This document shows positions 1 to 5,551 of a DNA stretch of 5,551 nt, in pieces (position 1 is the first letter of the stretch; every line of letters begins with the position of its first letter). The translations under genes were made by a program, and so were the position numbers. The notes under the pieces are model-generated. The model was not told where the DNA came from and ran no database searches. It worked only from the letters and a program-made list of their open reading frames with translations. The stretch is from NCBI GenBank assembly GCA_047616325.1, contig JBLHGN010000244.1:1-5551 (forward strand), read 5' to 3'. The stretch is from JBLHGN01 sp047616325. Lineage in GTDB: Bacteria; Pseudomonadota; Gammaproteobacteria; Pseudomonadales; Cellvibrionaceae.

Positions 1-320
1 CCATAAATAAGGTCGATAAGCAATTTTCAGATTGAATGGGCTAGATAATCTCTCATATTTGAAAACAGTGGCTAGTTTCGTCATTTATTTTTACTTTATA
101 AGACATCGACGATAGGACATGTAAGTTATTGCATAGAACTTACGCCAGAAAAATATTAATTAGCGTCAGCTTACTCTTCGTTAAAATGGCCTCGATTTTG
201 AAAAAAACAGCCTATTTAGCCTCTCAGCGTTACTTTACTATATACTTTCTCCCTTGATACTAGGCCCTTAAAACCCGTCACACGCAGCAGCAGCTAACAT
301 TTTTGCTCACTATGATATTT
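1..320. other. Gene-free region upstream of dusA
   Basis: No convincing coding frame is visible on either strand. The stretch is AT-rich and should hold the dusA promoter and 5' leader. A TATACT hexamer at 241-246 resembles a -10 box, but I could not pair it with a good -35 at normal spacing. The one clear structure is the dyad at 121-143, listed separately. A short GCAGCAGCAGC run just before the coding region looks incidental. Confidence 0.5.
121..143. promoter_or_regulatory. Perfect 7-bp dyad upstream of dusA (operator-like)
   Basis: GTAAGTT at 121-127 is repeated in inverted orientation as AACTTAC at 137-143, with nine bases between them, giving a 23-base site. No T-run follows it, so it is not an intrinsic terminator. 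The arm-to-arm spacing of 16 bases, about one and a half helix turns, would suit a dimeric repressor or activator. It lies about 180 bases before the dusA start, and I cannot name the regulator. A chance dyad in AT-rich DNA remains possible. Confidence 0.3.
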
Positions 321-1349
321 ATGAACAGCCCTTTGACATCACTGGCCTCGACAAATCACTATACTGCCTCGCGCTTTTCCATCGCCCCTATGATGGATTG
401 GAGCGATCGTCACTGCCGCTTTTTTTGGCGTTTGCTGACCAAACACAGCCTGCTCTATACAGAAATGGTCACTACGGGGGCTTTGATTCACGGCGATAGA
501 GCGCGCTTTTTGGGGTTTAGCCCGCAAGAACACCCGCTGGCAATTCAGCTGGGGGGCAGTAACCCAAAAGATTTGGCGCAGTGCGCGAGAATGGCGGAAG
601 ATTGGGGTTACAACGAGGTAAATCTAAATTGTGGCTGCCCTAGCGATCGCGTGCAGTCAGGAAAGATAGGTGCCATTTTGATGGCCGAACCGCAGCTGGT
701 GGCGGAGTGCGTCGCGGCCATGAAGCAGGCGTGCTCTGTGCCGGTTACGATCAAGCATCGTATCGGAATAGACGATATGGAAGACTACCAAGCCATGGCG
801 GATTTTGTTGAGCAGGTGGCTGCGGCGGGTTGTTCTACATTTATCGTACATGCGCGCAAGGCGTGGCTTAAAGGGCTAAGCCCTAAAGAGAACCGCCAAA
901 TACCGCCGCTGCGCTACGAACTTGTGGCACAACTTAAGGCGGCCTTTCCACACTTAAATATTGTTATTAATGGCGGCATCACTACTATTGAGCAATCACA
1001 GGCACTTTTAGAAAGTGTCGATGGTGTAATGATTGGCCGCGAGGCTTACAACAACCCTTATTTTTTGGCCGAAGTGGACGGTCGATTATTTAATGCAAGC
1101 GCCCCGCCACCATCGAGAGAACAGGTGATGGAGCAGTATATAGACTACTGCGAAAAAGGTTTGGCCGAGGGTGGGCGCCTGCACCATATGAGCCGTCACA
1201 TATTGGGTTTGTATCTGGGTCAGCCACGCGCCCGTTTATTTAGACGTTACATAACAGAGAAAGCCAACCAGCCTGGGGCCTCCACGCAGGTATTGCGAGA
1301 TGCACTGAAGATACTTAACGAGGAACTGCCAGACCCCTGGCAGGTCTGA
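321..1349 (+). CDS. dusA: tRNA-dihydrouridine synthase A (DusA)
   Basis: DusA is a cytosolic FMN- and NADPH-dependent enzyme that reduces uridines in the tRNA D-loop (U20/U20a in Escherichia coli) to dihydrouridine. The protein is collinear with E. coli DusA from memory. Counting from the ATG at 321 (342 residues), the N-terminal FMN-barrel motif SRFSIAPMMDWSDRHCR starts near residue 17. NCGCPSDRV near residues 103-111 carries the catalytic Cys (about 106). TIKHRIG holds the FMN-contacting Lys (about 145), and HARKAWLKGLSPKENR near 177-192 is a DusA-type signature. NGG (217-219) and GREAYNNP (239-246) bind the FMN phosphate. A C-terminal helical RNA-binding domain follows. The start is uncertain: TTG 303, ATG 312 and ATG 321 are all in frame and none has a clear Shine-Dalgarno. 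I chose 321 because the conserved part starts well after it. The conserved 5' end of dusA is a known attachment site for some genomic islands; here it is intact and no integrase is visible. Confidence 0.95.
   Translation: MNSPLTSLASTNHYTASRFSIAPMMDWSDRHCRFFWRLLTKHSLLYTEMVTTGALIHGDRARFLGFSPQEHPLAIQLGGSNPKDLAQCARMAEDWGYNEVNLNCGCPSDRVQSGKIGAILMAEPQLVAECVAAMKQACSVPVTIKHRIGIDDMEDYQAMADFVEQVAAAGCSTFIVHARKAWLKGLSPKENRQIPPLRYELVAQLKAAFPHLNIVINGGITTIEQSQALLESVDGVMIGREAYNNPYFLAEVDGRLFNASAPPPSREQVMEQYIDYCEKGLAEGGRLHHMSRHILGLYLGQPRARLFRRYITEKANQPGASTQVLRDALKILNEELPDPWQV
1326..1348 (+). other. Overlapping alternative hairpins across the dusA stop codon
   Basis: CTGCCAG (1326-1332) and CTGGCAG (1337-1343) form a perfect 7-bp stem with a four-base loop. 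CAGACC (1330-1335) and GGTCTG (1343-1348) form a 6-bp stem with a seven-base loop that uses some of the same bases, so the two folds exclude each other. No U-run follows, so this is not a standard intrinsic terminator. It may stabilise the dusA mRNA 3' end or be chance. Confidence 0.3.
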
Positions 1350-1440
1350 CAAGCAGTAACATGAGGTCCGGCCATTAATCGCTGCATTTATCATTTAAGA
1401 GGCCGTGCACGATGACCACATAATTACCCTTTATACGTTA

Positions 1441-1469
1441 TTGTACTGCCTGGCAACAAACACGATAAT
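1441..1469 (+). promoter_or_regulatory. Candidate sigma-70 promoter for tal
   Basis: TTGTAC at 1441-1446 and GATAAT at 1464-1469 are separated by the ideal 17 bases. The -10 box matches consensus at five of six positions, while the -35 matches at only three. Transcription would begin near 1476 and leave a leader of about 80 bases before tal. A second option, TTGAAC at 1501, has no good -10 partner. This is inferred from hexamer resemblance only. Confidence 0.35.
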
Positions 1470-1543
1470 GCGAGTCTACTAGCTTCACCCACACTTCATA
1501 TTGAACAGGCTAAAGTTTAACCGCTAGCGTAAACAATATATTC

Positions 1544-1550
1544 AGAGAGG
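1544..1550 (+). promoter_or_regulatory. Ribosome binding site of tal
   Basis: The purine run AGAGAGG lies five bases before the ATG at 1556. It is the best Shine-Dalgarno in the window and fixes the tal start. Confidence 0.75.
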
Positions 1551-1555
1551 ACGAC

Positions 1556-2500
1556 ATGAGTAACAAATTAGAACAACTTAAGCAGTTTTCGGACGTTGTA
1601 GCCGATACCGGCGATATTGAGGCGATAAAACGCTATAAGCCCCAGGACGCAACCACCAACCCCTCTCTTTTATTTAAAGCAGCACAAATGGAGCAATACT
1701 CGGGCTTAGTGAACAAAGCACTCGCCGACAACGACACCACTGAAAACGCCTGCGATCAATTGTCTGTTGCCATCGGTTCGGAAATTCTCGGTGTTGTACC
1801 CGGCCGCGTATCCACCGAAGTGGACGCTCGCTTGTCTTTCGATACTGTTGCTAGCGTAGAAAAGGCTAAAAAACTGATTGGCCTATATGAAGCTGCTGGT
1901 TTCGCTAAAAACCGCATTTTAATTAAAATGGCGTCGACCTGGGAAGGTATTCGCGCGGCGGAAATTCTTGAAAAAGAAAACATAAACTGCAATCTCACGC
2001 TGTTGTTCTCCTTTAGCCAAGCCGCGGCTAGTGCCGACGCCGGTGCATATTTGATTTCGCCCTTTGTCGGCCGAATTATGGATTGGTACAAAGCCAGCAC
2101 GGGTAAAACAGAATACGCACCCTTTGAAGACCCCGGTGTTATATCGGTAACTAAGATATACAACTACTATAAACAACGCGCCTACAGCACCGTGGTAATG
2201 GGCGCGAGCTTCCGCAACACCGGCGAACTAGAAGCCCTGGCTGGCTGCGATCGCCTAACGATTAGCCCAGATCTGCTGGCCAAACTAGAAGCGGACACTG
2301 GCACGCTTACACGGGTACTTTCACCGGATAATAAGAGCGAGACCATCGCGAAGTTGATTGAAACCGAGGCACAATTTAGATTTTCGAATATGGAAGACGC
2401 TATGGCCACCGAAAAGTTGGCTGAAGGCATTCGCAACTTCGTAAAAGACCAAGTAAATCTTGAAAATTACCTTAAAAAACGTGCGAGCGAAGCTCAGTGA
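1556..2500 (+). CDS. tal: Transaldolase (TalB type)
   Basis: Transaldolase moves a dihydroxyacetone unit between sedoheptulose 7-phosphate and glyceraldehyde 3-phosphate in the non-oxidative pentose phosphate pathway, in the cytosol. The 314-residue product matches the E. coli TalB type (317 residues, recalled) nearly end to end, with a net gap of about eight residues near position 60. Visible landmarks are VVADTGD with Asp17, DATTNPSL with Asn35, VPGRVSTEVDARLS with Glu88, the Schiff-base Lys124 in ILIKMASTW, and INCNLTLLFSF with Thr148. ISPFVGRIMDWYK with Ser168 and Arg173, and VVMGASFRN, complete the set. Asp17, Glu88 and Lys124 correspond to E. coli Asp17, Glu96 and Lys132, so the enzyme should be active. 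The ATG has a strong ribosome site. The stop codon overlaps the start of the next gene. The dusA-tal adjacency also occurs, as I recall, in Pseudomonas. Confidence 0.97.
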   Translation: MSNKLEQLKQFSDVVADTGDIEAIKRYKPQDATTNPSLLFKAAQMEQYSGLVNKALADNDTTENACDQLSVAIGSEILGVVPGRVSTEVDARLSFDTVASVEKAKKLIGLYEAAGFAKNRILIKMASTWEGIRAAEILEKENINCNLTLLFSFSQAAASADAGAYLISPFVGRIMDWYKASTGKTEYAPFEDPGVISVTKIYNYYKQRAYSTVVMGASFRNTGELEALAGCDRLTISPDLLAKLEADTGTLTRVLSPDNKSETIAKLIETEAQFRFSNMEDAMATEKLAEGIRNFVKDQVNLENYLKKRASEAQ

Positions 2501-2958
2501 TTGACAAAATAAAAGCTTTTTTCGAAAGCAATCTGCAAGAGGAAAACGAGCAAGGCATGGGCGAGGCGAAAACTCGCCTCGCATGTGCGGCCCTGCTGAT
2601 AGAAGTGGCTGTAGTCGATTCTAACTTTGACAGTTCCGAGTTCGAAGCGCTGCAGTTGCTGCTGCAAGACCACTACGGCATTTCTCGCGCTGAATGCGAA
2701 GAATTAAGCGAGCTTGCCCACCTAGAATGTCGCGAATCTACCTCTATGTACCAGTTCACCCACTTGGTGAACACCTATTGCAGCTTTGATGACAAATTTA
2801 AGCTAATAAAAGCCATGTGGACAATTGCCTTTGCCGACGGCGACCTGGACAAATACGAGGAATATATTATTCGCAAAGTGAGCGACCTCATACATCTGGC
2901 CCACGGCGACTTTATTCGGGCTAAACATCTGGCACGCGCCAGCTCACCCAAAATCTGA
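2497..2958 (+). CDS. TerB-like (COG4103-type) protein coupled to tal
   Basis: This 153-residue soluble, largely helical protein resembles the TerB/DjlA-N fold seen in tellurite-resistance TerB and many uncharacterised stand-alone proteins. From about residue 25, CAALLIEVAVVDSNFD gives the first acidic cluster (Glu36, Asp41, Asp45). AFADGDLDKYEEY near 111-123 gives the second (Asp114, Asp116, Asp118, Glu121, Glu122). In the TerB family such paired acidic clusters can bind divalent metal; that role here is inferred. There is no signal peptide or membrane segment. The start is GTG at 2497 within GTGA, overlapping the tal stop by four bases. With only a weak purine-rich stretch upstream, translation is probably coupled to tal termination. 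No other ter gene is present, so a tellurite role should not be assumed. Family assignment is fairly sure, function unknown. Confidence 0.85.
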   Translation: MIDKIKAFFESNLQEENEQGMGEAKTRLACAALLIEVAVVDSNFDSSEFEALQLLLQDHYGISRAECEELSELAHLECRESTSMYQFTHLVNTYCSFDDKFKLIKAMWTIAFADGDLDKYEEYIIRKVSDLIHLAHGDFIRAKHLARASSPKI

Positions 2959-3065
2959 GCACGCTGTTTGTTGGCACATAAAAGTGATTTGCGCGCCGGG
3001 CGTTAATCTCGTCCCTTTTTTGGCTCTTCTTTTTTCTGCTCCTATCTTTTCAACTCACCTTTCTC

Positions 3066-3083
3066 AGCCCACTTACGGGCTTT
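3066..3083 (+). terminator. Weak terminator-like hairpin after the tal-TerB unit
   Basis: AGCCC (3066-3070) pairs with GGGCT (3077-3081) around a six-base loop, followed only by TTC. The stem is short and the U-tract almost absent, so termination would be inefficient if it occurs at all. Confidence 0.2.
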
Positions 3084-3105
3084 CGACTACACTAAAAGTG
3101 TGTGG

Positions 3106-3134
3106 TTGAAGGCTTTGCTTTGCTCACCATTAAT
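3106..3134 (+). promoter_or_regulatory. Weak promoter-like pair before the HDOD gene
   Basis: TTGAAG (3106-3111) and ATTAAT (3129-3134) stand 17 bases apart, each matching the sigma-70 consensus at four of six positions. Transcription would begin near 3141, leaving a 40-base leader. This is tentative. Confidence 0.2.
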
Positions 3135-3164
3135 GTAACTCGACAAGATCCAGAGCCAAAGAAC

Positions 3165-3170
3165 AGGGGA
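3165..3170 (+). promoter_or_regulatory. Probable ribosome binding site of the HDOD gene
   Basis: AGGGGA lies ten bases before the ATG at 3181. A GGCGGA stretch at 3172-3177 is closer but leaves only three bases of spacing. Either supports the start at 3181. Confidence 0.5.
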
Positions 3171-3180
3171 TGGCGGAACG

Positions 3181-4164
3181 ATGGCGCTCAATTTTAGCAA
3201 TATATTCTCAAAAAAAGCGGAAAAGCCTAAAGAAGTTGAAAAGGTGCTGGTGATTGAACCCAAAATTTACTCAATTACCAGATCACAAGAGGCTTATTTA
3301 CGTTACCTCTTCCCCAAAAACACCGAAAAGCCGCTTTCTTTTCAGCAAAAACTTGTAATCGATGTGGTTAAAAACTCACTGCAAAAGAAAGAGGTTCGCG
3401 CCAAAGCCGTGCCCCGACTGCCCACCGTTATACCTAGGTTGCTGCGCAGCCTGCGCGACCCAAACAGCTCGGCCAAACACTACGTTGAAATTATTAACAA
3501 AGACCCAGTAATGAGTGCTGCGGTTCTTAAACTGGCTAACAGCGTCTACTTTAATCCTATCGGCAAACGTGTTAACGATATTGAACCCGCCGTAGTCAAA
3601 CTGGGTATCGATGGCTTGCGCTCTGTTTTGTCCGCTGCGGTGATGCAGCCTATCATTCAAAAAGACTCGGCATATTTCTCTAAGTCGGGTCAAAGAATGT
3701 GGCAGCACTCGCTTTGCACTGCCGTCGCCTGCGAGCTAATTGCCGATATTCGCGGGATAGAAAAGTTTAAGGTGTATGTAATGGGGCTGGTGCACGACAT
3801 TGGCAAAACCACCATATTCAGTGAATTGTGCAAGCAATATAAGATAAATGGCGAAGATGTAAAGCCTGGCTACAATGCCTTCGCCCCGCTAATGAGGGTA
3901 CTCGGCCCAGCAGCAAGTTACTGGATTGCCAAAGACTGGGAACTACCCAAAGACGTGTGCACGGCCCTGGCCGAACAGACCAACATTAAACCCGGCAATA
4001 ATGTTAGCCCCTACGCCCATTTGCTCTACCAAGCCAATATGGTGGCAGAAGCTTATGTAACACTGAAAAACCAAAAAGAACACCTGGCTTTACAGGTGTT
4101 GAACGAACTTGATTTGCCCGAAAACATCTTTGAAAAACTCGACCAGCTGTCGGTAGAAGTGTAA
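3181..4164 (+). CDS. HDOD-domain protein with partial HD motif
   Basis: This 327-residue cytosolic protein belongs to the HDOD family (PF08668), relatives of HD-GYP phosphodiesterases that mostly act as non-catalytic signalling or output modules. Residues 1-65 are a charged, lysine-rich lead-in without a recognisable domain or signal peptide. The HDOD core begins with VPRLPTVIPRLLRSLRDP near 77-94. It continues through the helix with AAVLKLANSVYFNP (113-126) and IEPAVVKLGIDGLRSVL (134-150). His176 in WQHS and His205-Asp206 in GLVHDIGKT preserve the first HD ligands. The later histidines usual in active HD domains are absent: the matching stretch reads LGPAASYWIAKDWELP (241-256), then ALAEQ (262-266). 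Catalysis is therefore doubtful, and a binding or scaffold role is more likely. No receiver, GGDEF or EAL domain is attached. The gene is co-oriented with tal but stands 222 bases downstream of the TerB-like gene. Downstream lies mobile-element debris. Confidence 0.88.
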   Translation: MALNFSNIFSKKAEKPKEVEKVLVIEPKIYSITRSQEAYLRYLFPKNTEKPLSFQQKLVIDVVKNSLQKKEVRAKAVPRLPTVIPRLLRSLRDPNSSAKHYVEIINKDPVMSAAVLKLANSVYFNPIGKRVNDIEPAVVKLGIDGLRSVLSAAVMQPIIQKDSAYFSKSGQRMWQHSLCTAVACELIADIRGIEKFKVYVMGLVHDIGKTTIFSELCKQYKINGEDVKPGYNAFAPLMRVLGPAASYWIAKDWELPKDVCTALAEQTNIKPGNNVSPYAHLLYQANMVAEAYVTLKNQKEHLALQVLNELDLPENIFEKLDQLSVEV

Positions 4165-4257
4165 GTGCTAGCGGTCACTCAACACGCATGTTTCTTTGAA
4201 TTTATTATGCCCAACTACGTTTTCTAGTTTAAACGACCTTATTCGACCCCTTGTAAA
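4165..4257. other. Junction between the HDOD gene and the IS remnant
   Basis: On the minus strand the last open segment of the transposase runs on through this stretch to a TAG at 4168-4170. The encoded residues, after the APML sequence ending near 4258, no longer resemble IS1634 transposases. The stretch therefore holds the deletion junction that removed the C-terminal half of the transposase, or unrelated flanking DNA. I see no clear IS terminus or terminator. Confidence 0.4.
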
Positions 4258-4965
4258 TAACATCGGGGCCACTAAAGAGGTTTTGGGTTCGCTGGCATTC
4301 CCCGCAAAGATTTCACTGGCCAAGGGAAAGCCTTCACCATCCAAGACGAGCCCCATCGTGACCAAGGGGCAATCGGTGCGTTTTTCTTTGGATCGAGCAA
4401 AGGTCGCCAGGGTATTCTTAGAGGCTTGCCCTTCAAAAAAAGTGTTGGTCAAATCGTATAAAATAACGGTGCGCTTCAGACTGAAAATCAACGCTTCTTG
4501 TTGCCCCAAATGTTCCTCTATGGCTTTTTTATGGGAGAAGAGTTTGTCTCCTACGCGATACAAGCGATCTAGGCTTAGTGTGTTATAGTCAAAATTAATC
4601 AGCTCTCCTAACGCACTGTTTTGCTGAAGCCAGCGGTGTGTTTCGCGCCCGCTCGATGCGGTGTATCATGCGGCCGACAATCGTTCCTAATGCCGCACTT
4701 AACTCTTTTTTATTAAAACCACACGCCGTGAGTTTTTCATCCAATTTCAATCGCTCAAACATAGCCACAGAAAGGGTTTCAGAGTCAATACCACGTGCTT
4801 CAGACAATGAGAGTCGATGGATATCAACACTATGGTAATCAGAAGCAACGATATCGTTTTGATCGGGTGACGACTCTGGAATTGGTGTGGACAGCTTGGC
4901 TAAAAGTAGGGATGCATAACGTTGAGCCTTAACCTCAAGCTCACTATCGAGCGAAGATGGGTCTA

Positions 4966-4973
4966 AAAGTCTG
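4966..4973 (+). repeat. 8-bp target site duplication, left copy
   Basis: AAAGTCTG here is identical to the copy at 5220-5227, and the two directly abut the inverted termini of the inserted element. In the reconstructed transposase frame only one copy is needed, so the second was created by the insertion. Confidence 0.85.
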
Positions 4974-4996
4974 CCTAATTACCACCATGGCTAAGC
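4974..4996 (+). repeat. Left terminal inverted repeat of the MITE-like element
   Basis: It starts CCTAATTACCAC and ends CTAAGC, with three mismatches to the right terminus at element positions 13, 16 and 17. Confidence 0.85.
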
Positions 4997-5068
4997 CGAC
5001 ATTGAGAGAATTTTAGCTCTCTATCCTTTTGATTTTTATAGGGGTATTTCTGTTGGTCAAAATTCGTA

Positions 5069-5106
5069 TTTCCAGACTAGCGATGAAAGTAGCGCTTTCA
5101 TGGAAA
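5069..5106. other. Two-part hairpin inside the MITE-like element
   Basis: An inner perfect stem TGAAAG (5084-5089) with CTTTCA (5095-5100) closes a five-base loop. An outer stem TTTCCA (5069-5074) with TGGAAA (5101-5106) stacks directly on its 3' side, leaving a nine-base bulge on the 5' side. Internal secondary structure is common in MITEs and may form in RNA if the element is transcribed. Confidence 0.4.
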
Positions 5107-5196
5107 TTATCAAGGATTAAAATTTCACGAGATAGAAATTACTCTCTATTTATAGGAGCAATTAGATTTCATTACGAAAAATCCACTGGTAGCGTA

Positions 5197-5219
5197 GCTT
5201 AGTTATAGTGGTAATTAGG
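5197..5219 (-). repeat. Right terminal inverted repeat of the MITE-like element
   Basis: Read on the minus strand it starts CCTAATTACCAC and ends CTAAGC, pairing with 4974-4996 at 20 of 23 positions. Confidence 0.85.
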
Positions 5220-5227
5220 AAAGTCTG
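5220..5227 (+). repeat. 8-bp target site duplication, right copy
   Basis: AAAGTCTG, identical to 4966-4973, immediately follows the right inverted terminus. On its far side the transposase coding sequence resumes in the correct frame. Confidence 0.85.
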
Positions 5228-5436
5228 AGTTGCTGGGCATCGCTGCCGCTTATTATTTAATCTATTCGTTCGGCCAGAATGTGCCACAACGTAGAATCCA
5301 CATCAAAATGTTTGCCGAGATTCAGCAAAGTTTTTTGTTTGGCTTTTCCATCCACGCGAACACTTTCGACGAGGCGATAGCTAAAGTAGCTGCCTCCGCT
5401 CTTTTAACTTGTTATGGGGGATTTTCGTATAAACAT

Positions 5437-5551
5437 GGAGCAAGAGACCTCACTATTTTTTAGTGCTTGTATAGGGGTTTTATTTTTAATCTCAGGAAAA
5501 ATAGTTGGCTTTGGCGCCTAAAATGCCTTGCACCACTGAAGCTGGGTTAGA
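5437..5551. other. Upstream flank of the IS transposase, end of window
   Basis: On the minus strand this is the leader of the dead transposase: a GAGG at 5449-5452 lies about 12 bases before its ATG. A small palindrome CACTA/TAGTG (5451-5455/5461-5465) sits next to it. The outer IS terminus should lie in or beyond this stretch, but no matching inverted end survives on the other side to define it. A 19-codon minus-strand frame enters from the window edge and stops at 5494-5492; it could be the tail of a gene but is too short to call. Confidence 0.35.

Larger units (their letters stand above)
2959..3180. other. Intergenic gap between the TerB-like and HDOD genes
   Basis: No coding frame is evident. 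The stretch is pyrimidine-rich around 3013-3060 (runs of T without a strong stem before them). It then holds a short hairpin, a weak promoter-like pair and the ribosome site of the HDOD gene, each listed separately. The gap suggests that the HDOD gene has its own transcription unit. Confidence 0.5.
4974..5219. mobile_element. MITE-like non-autonomous element nested in the transposase
   Basis: This is a 246-base AT-rich element with 23-base terminal inverted repeats: 4974-4996 against 5197-5219, identical at 20 of 23 positions, the outermost 12 (CCTAATTACCAC) perfect. Direct copies of AAAGTCTG flank it exactly. It holds no reading frame long enough for a transposase, so it would depend on one supplied in trans. 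Inside are a two-part hairpin at 5069-5106 and a smaller stem AATTTC/GAAATT at 5121-5126/5135-5140. An 8-bp duplication fits several families (for example ISL3, IS66, IS256 and ISAs1 types), and I cannot choose among them. It interrupts a gene already, or later, killed by other lesions. Confidence 0.85.
4258..5436 (-). pseudogene. IS1634-type (IS4 superfamily) transposase, multiply broken
   Basis: Read on the minus strand, the gene begins with MFIRKS at 5436, a usual opening of IS1634-type transposases. It runs through SYFSYRLVESVRVDGKAKQ, TLLNLGKHFDVD, ISGSDAQQ, LRLLDPSSLDSELEVKAQR, YHSVDIHRLSLSEARGI, LSAALGTIVGRMIH, ETHRWLQQNSALGEL, LSLDRLYRVGDKLF, LYDLTNTFFEG, RSKEKRTDCPLVTMGLVLDG and FAGNASEPKT. 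LYDLTNTFFEG carries the first catalytic Asp (4455-4453) of the DDE triad. Lesions are TAA at 5406-5404 (codon 11), TAA at 5259-5257 (codon 60), a 254-base insertion (MITE-like element plus one copy of its 8-bp repeat), and a frameshift between 4660 and 4645. The product also ends after the first Asp region, so the second Asp and the Glu are lost. Without the insertion the frame joins cleanly across 5228/4973. The family was recognised from remembered motifs. The element is certainly inactive. Its outer end on the 5436 side may lie in 5437-5551 but is not identifiable. Confidence 0.85.

Noticed and set aside
283..297. GCAGCAGCAGC microrepeat before dusA
   Set aside because: Three trinucleotide units are too few to be meaningful.
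1756..2584. Minus-strand open frames across tal and the tal/TerB junction
   Set aside because: They are shadows of the strongly conserved tal and TerB-like genes.
3170..3253. Out-of-frame 27-codon basic peptide overlapping the HDOD start
   Set aside because: Its ATG directly abuts the AGGGG with no spacing, so no usable ribosome site exists. The Lys/Arg content reflects the lysine-rich HDOD N-terminus read out of frame.
4209..4215. GCCCAAC resembling an integron attC core site
   Set aside because: No partner GTTRRRY at a suitable distance, no imperfect cassette palindrome and no integrase are present.
4196..4838. Plus-strand open frames at 4196-4588 and 4638-4838
   Set aside because: They lie antisense to recognisable transposase segments on the minus strand, and their products resemble nothing.
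5230..5463. Plus-strand open frame of 77 codons
   Set aside because: It is the reverse of the transposase N-terminal region (MFIRK to ISGSDAQQ) and only appears open because of that coding sequence.
5492..5551. Minus-strand partial frame of 19 codons ending in TGA, possible gene tail
   Set aside because: It is too short to distinguish from chance, and the product matches no family I recognise.
1..5551. CRISPR array, tRNA or rRNA genes, riboswitch
   Set aside because: No regularly spaced repeats, no cloverleaf and no recognised aptamer core were seen.

Overview
The window reads as chromosome of a moderate-GC gammaproteobacterium. The protein sequences and the dusA-tal neighbourhood suggest a marine Cellvibrionales/Cellvibrionaceae relative (Saccharophagus or Teredinibacter type). 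That placement comes from recalled family resemblance, not from a search.

Layout: bases 1-320 carry no gene and hold one clear dyad (121-143) upstream of dusA. dusA (about 321-1349, +) is an intact tRNA-dihydrouridine synthase A. After a 206-base gap with a plausible promoter comes tal (1556-2500, +), an intact transaldolase. A TerB-like acidic helical protein (2497-2958, +) overlaps the tal stop codon by four bases, so the two are probably translationally coupled. After a 222-base gap follows an HDOD-domain protein (3181-4164, +), probably a signalling protein, with only part of the HD metal-ligand set. These four genes are co-oriented core-type genes; only tal and the TerB-like gene are tightly linked.

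From about 4258 to 5436 the character changes. On the minus strand lies a decayed IS1634-type (IS4 superfamily, DDE) transposase. It can be pieced together from its MFIRK start at 5436 to the first catalytic-Asp region near 4453. It has two nonsense codons, one frameshift and a missing C-terminal half. It is also interrupted by a separate compact element at 4974-5219: 246 bp, with 23-bp inverted termini (20/23 identical), flanked by a perfect 8-bp direct repeat (AAAGTCTG). Removing the insert plus one repeat copy rejoins the transposase reading frame exactly, which shows that the insert is a real transposition product. I call it a MITE-like element of unassigned family.

The main unexpected result is this nested mobile-element scar downstream of the HDOD gene. 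No new defence or metabolic system is evident. The TerB-like gene coupled to transaldolase and the HD-like but incomplete HDOD protein are the less understood parts of the core region.
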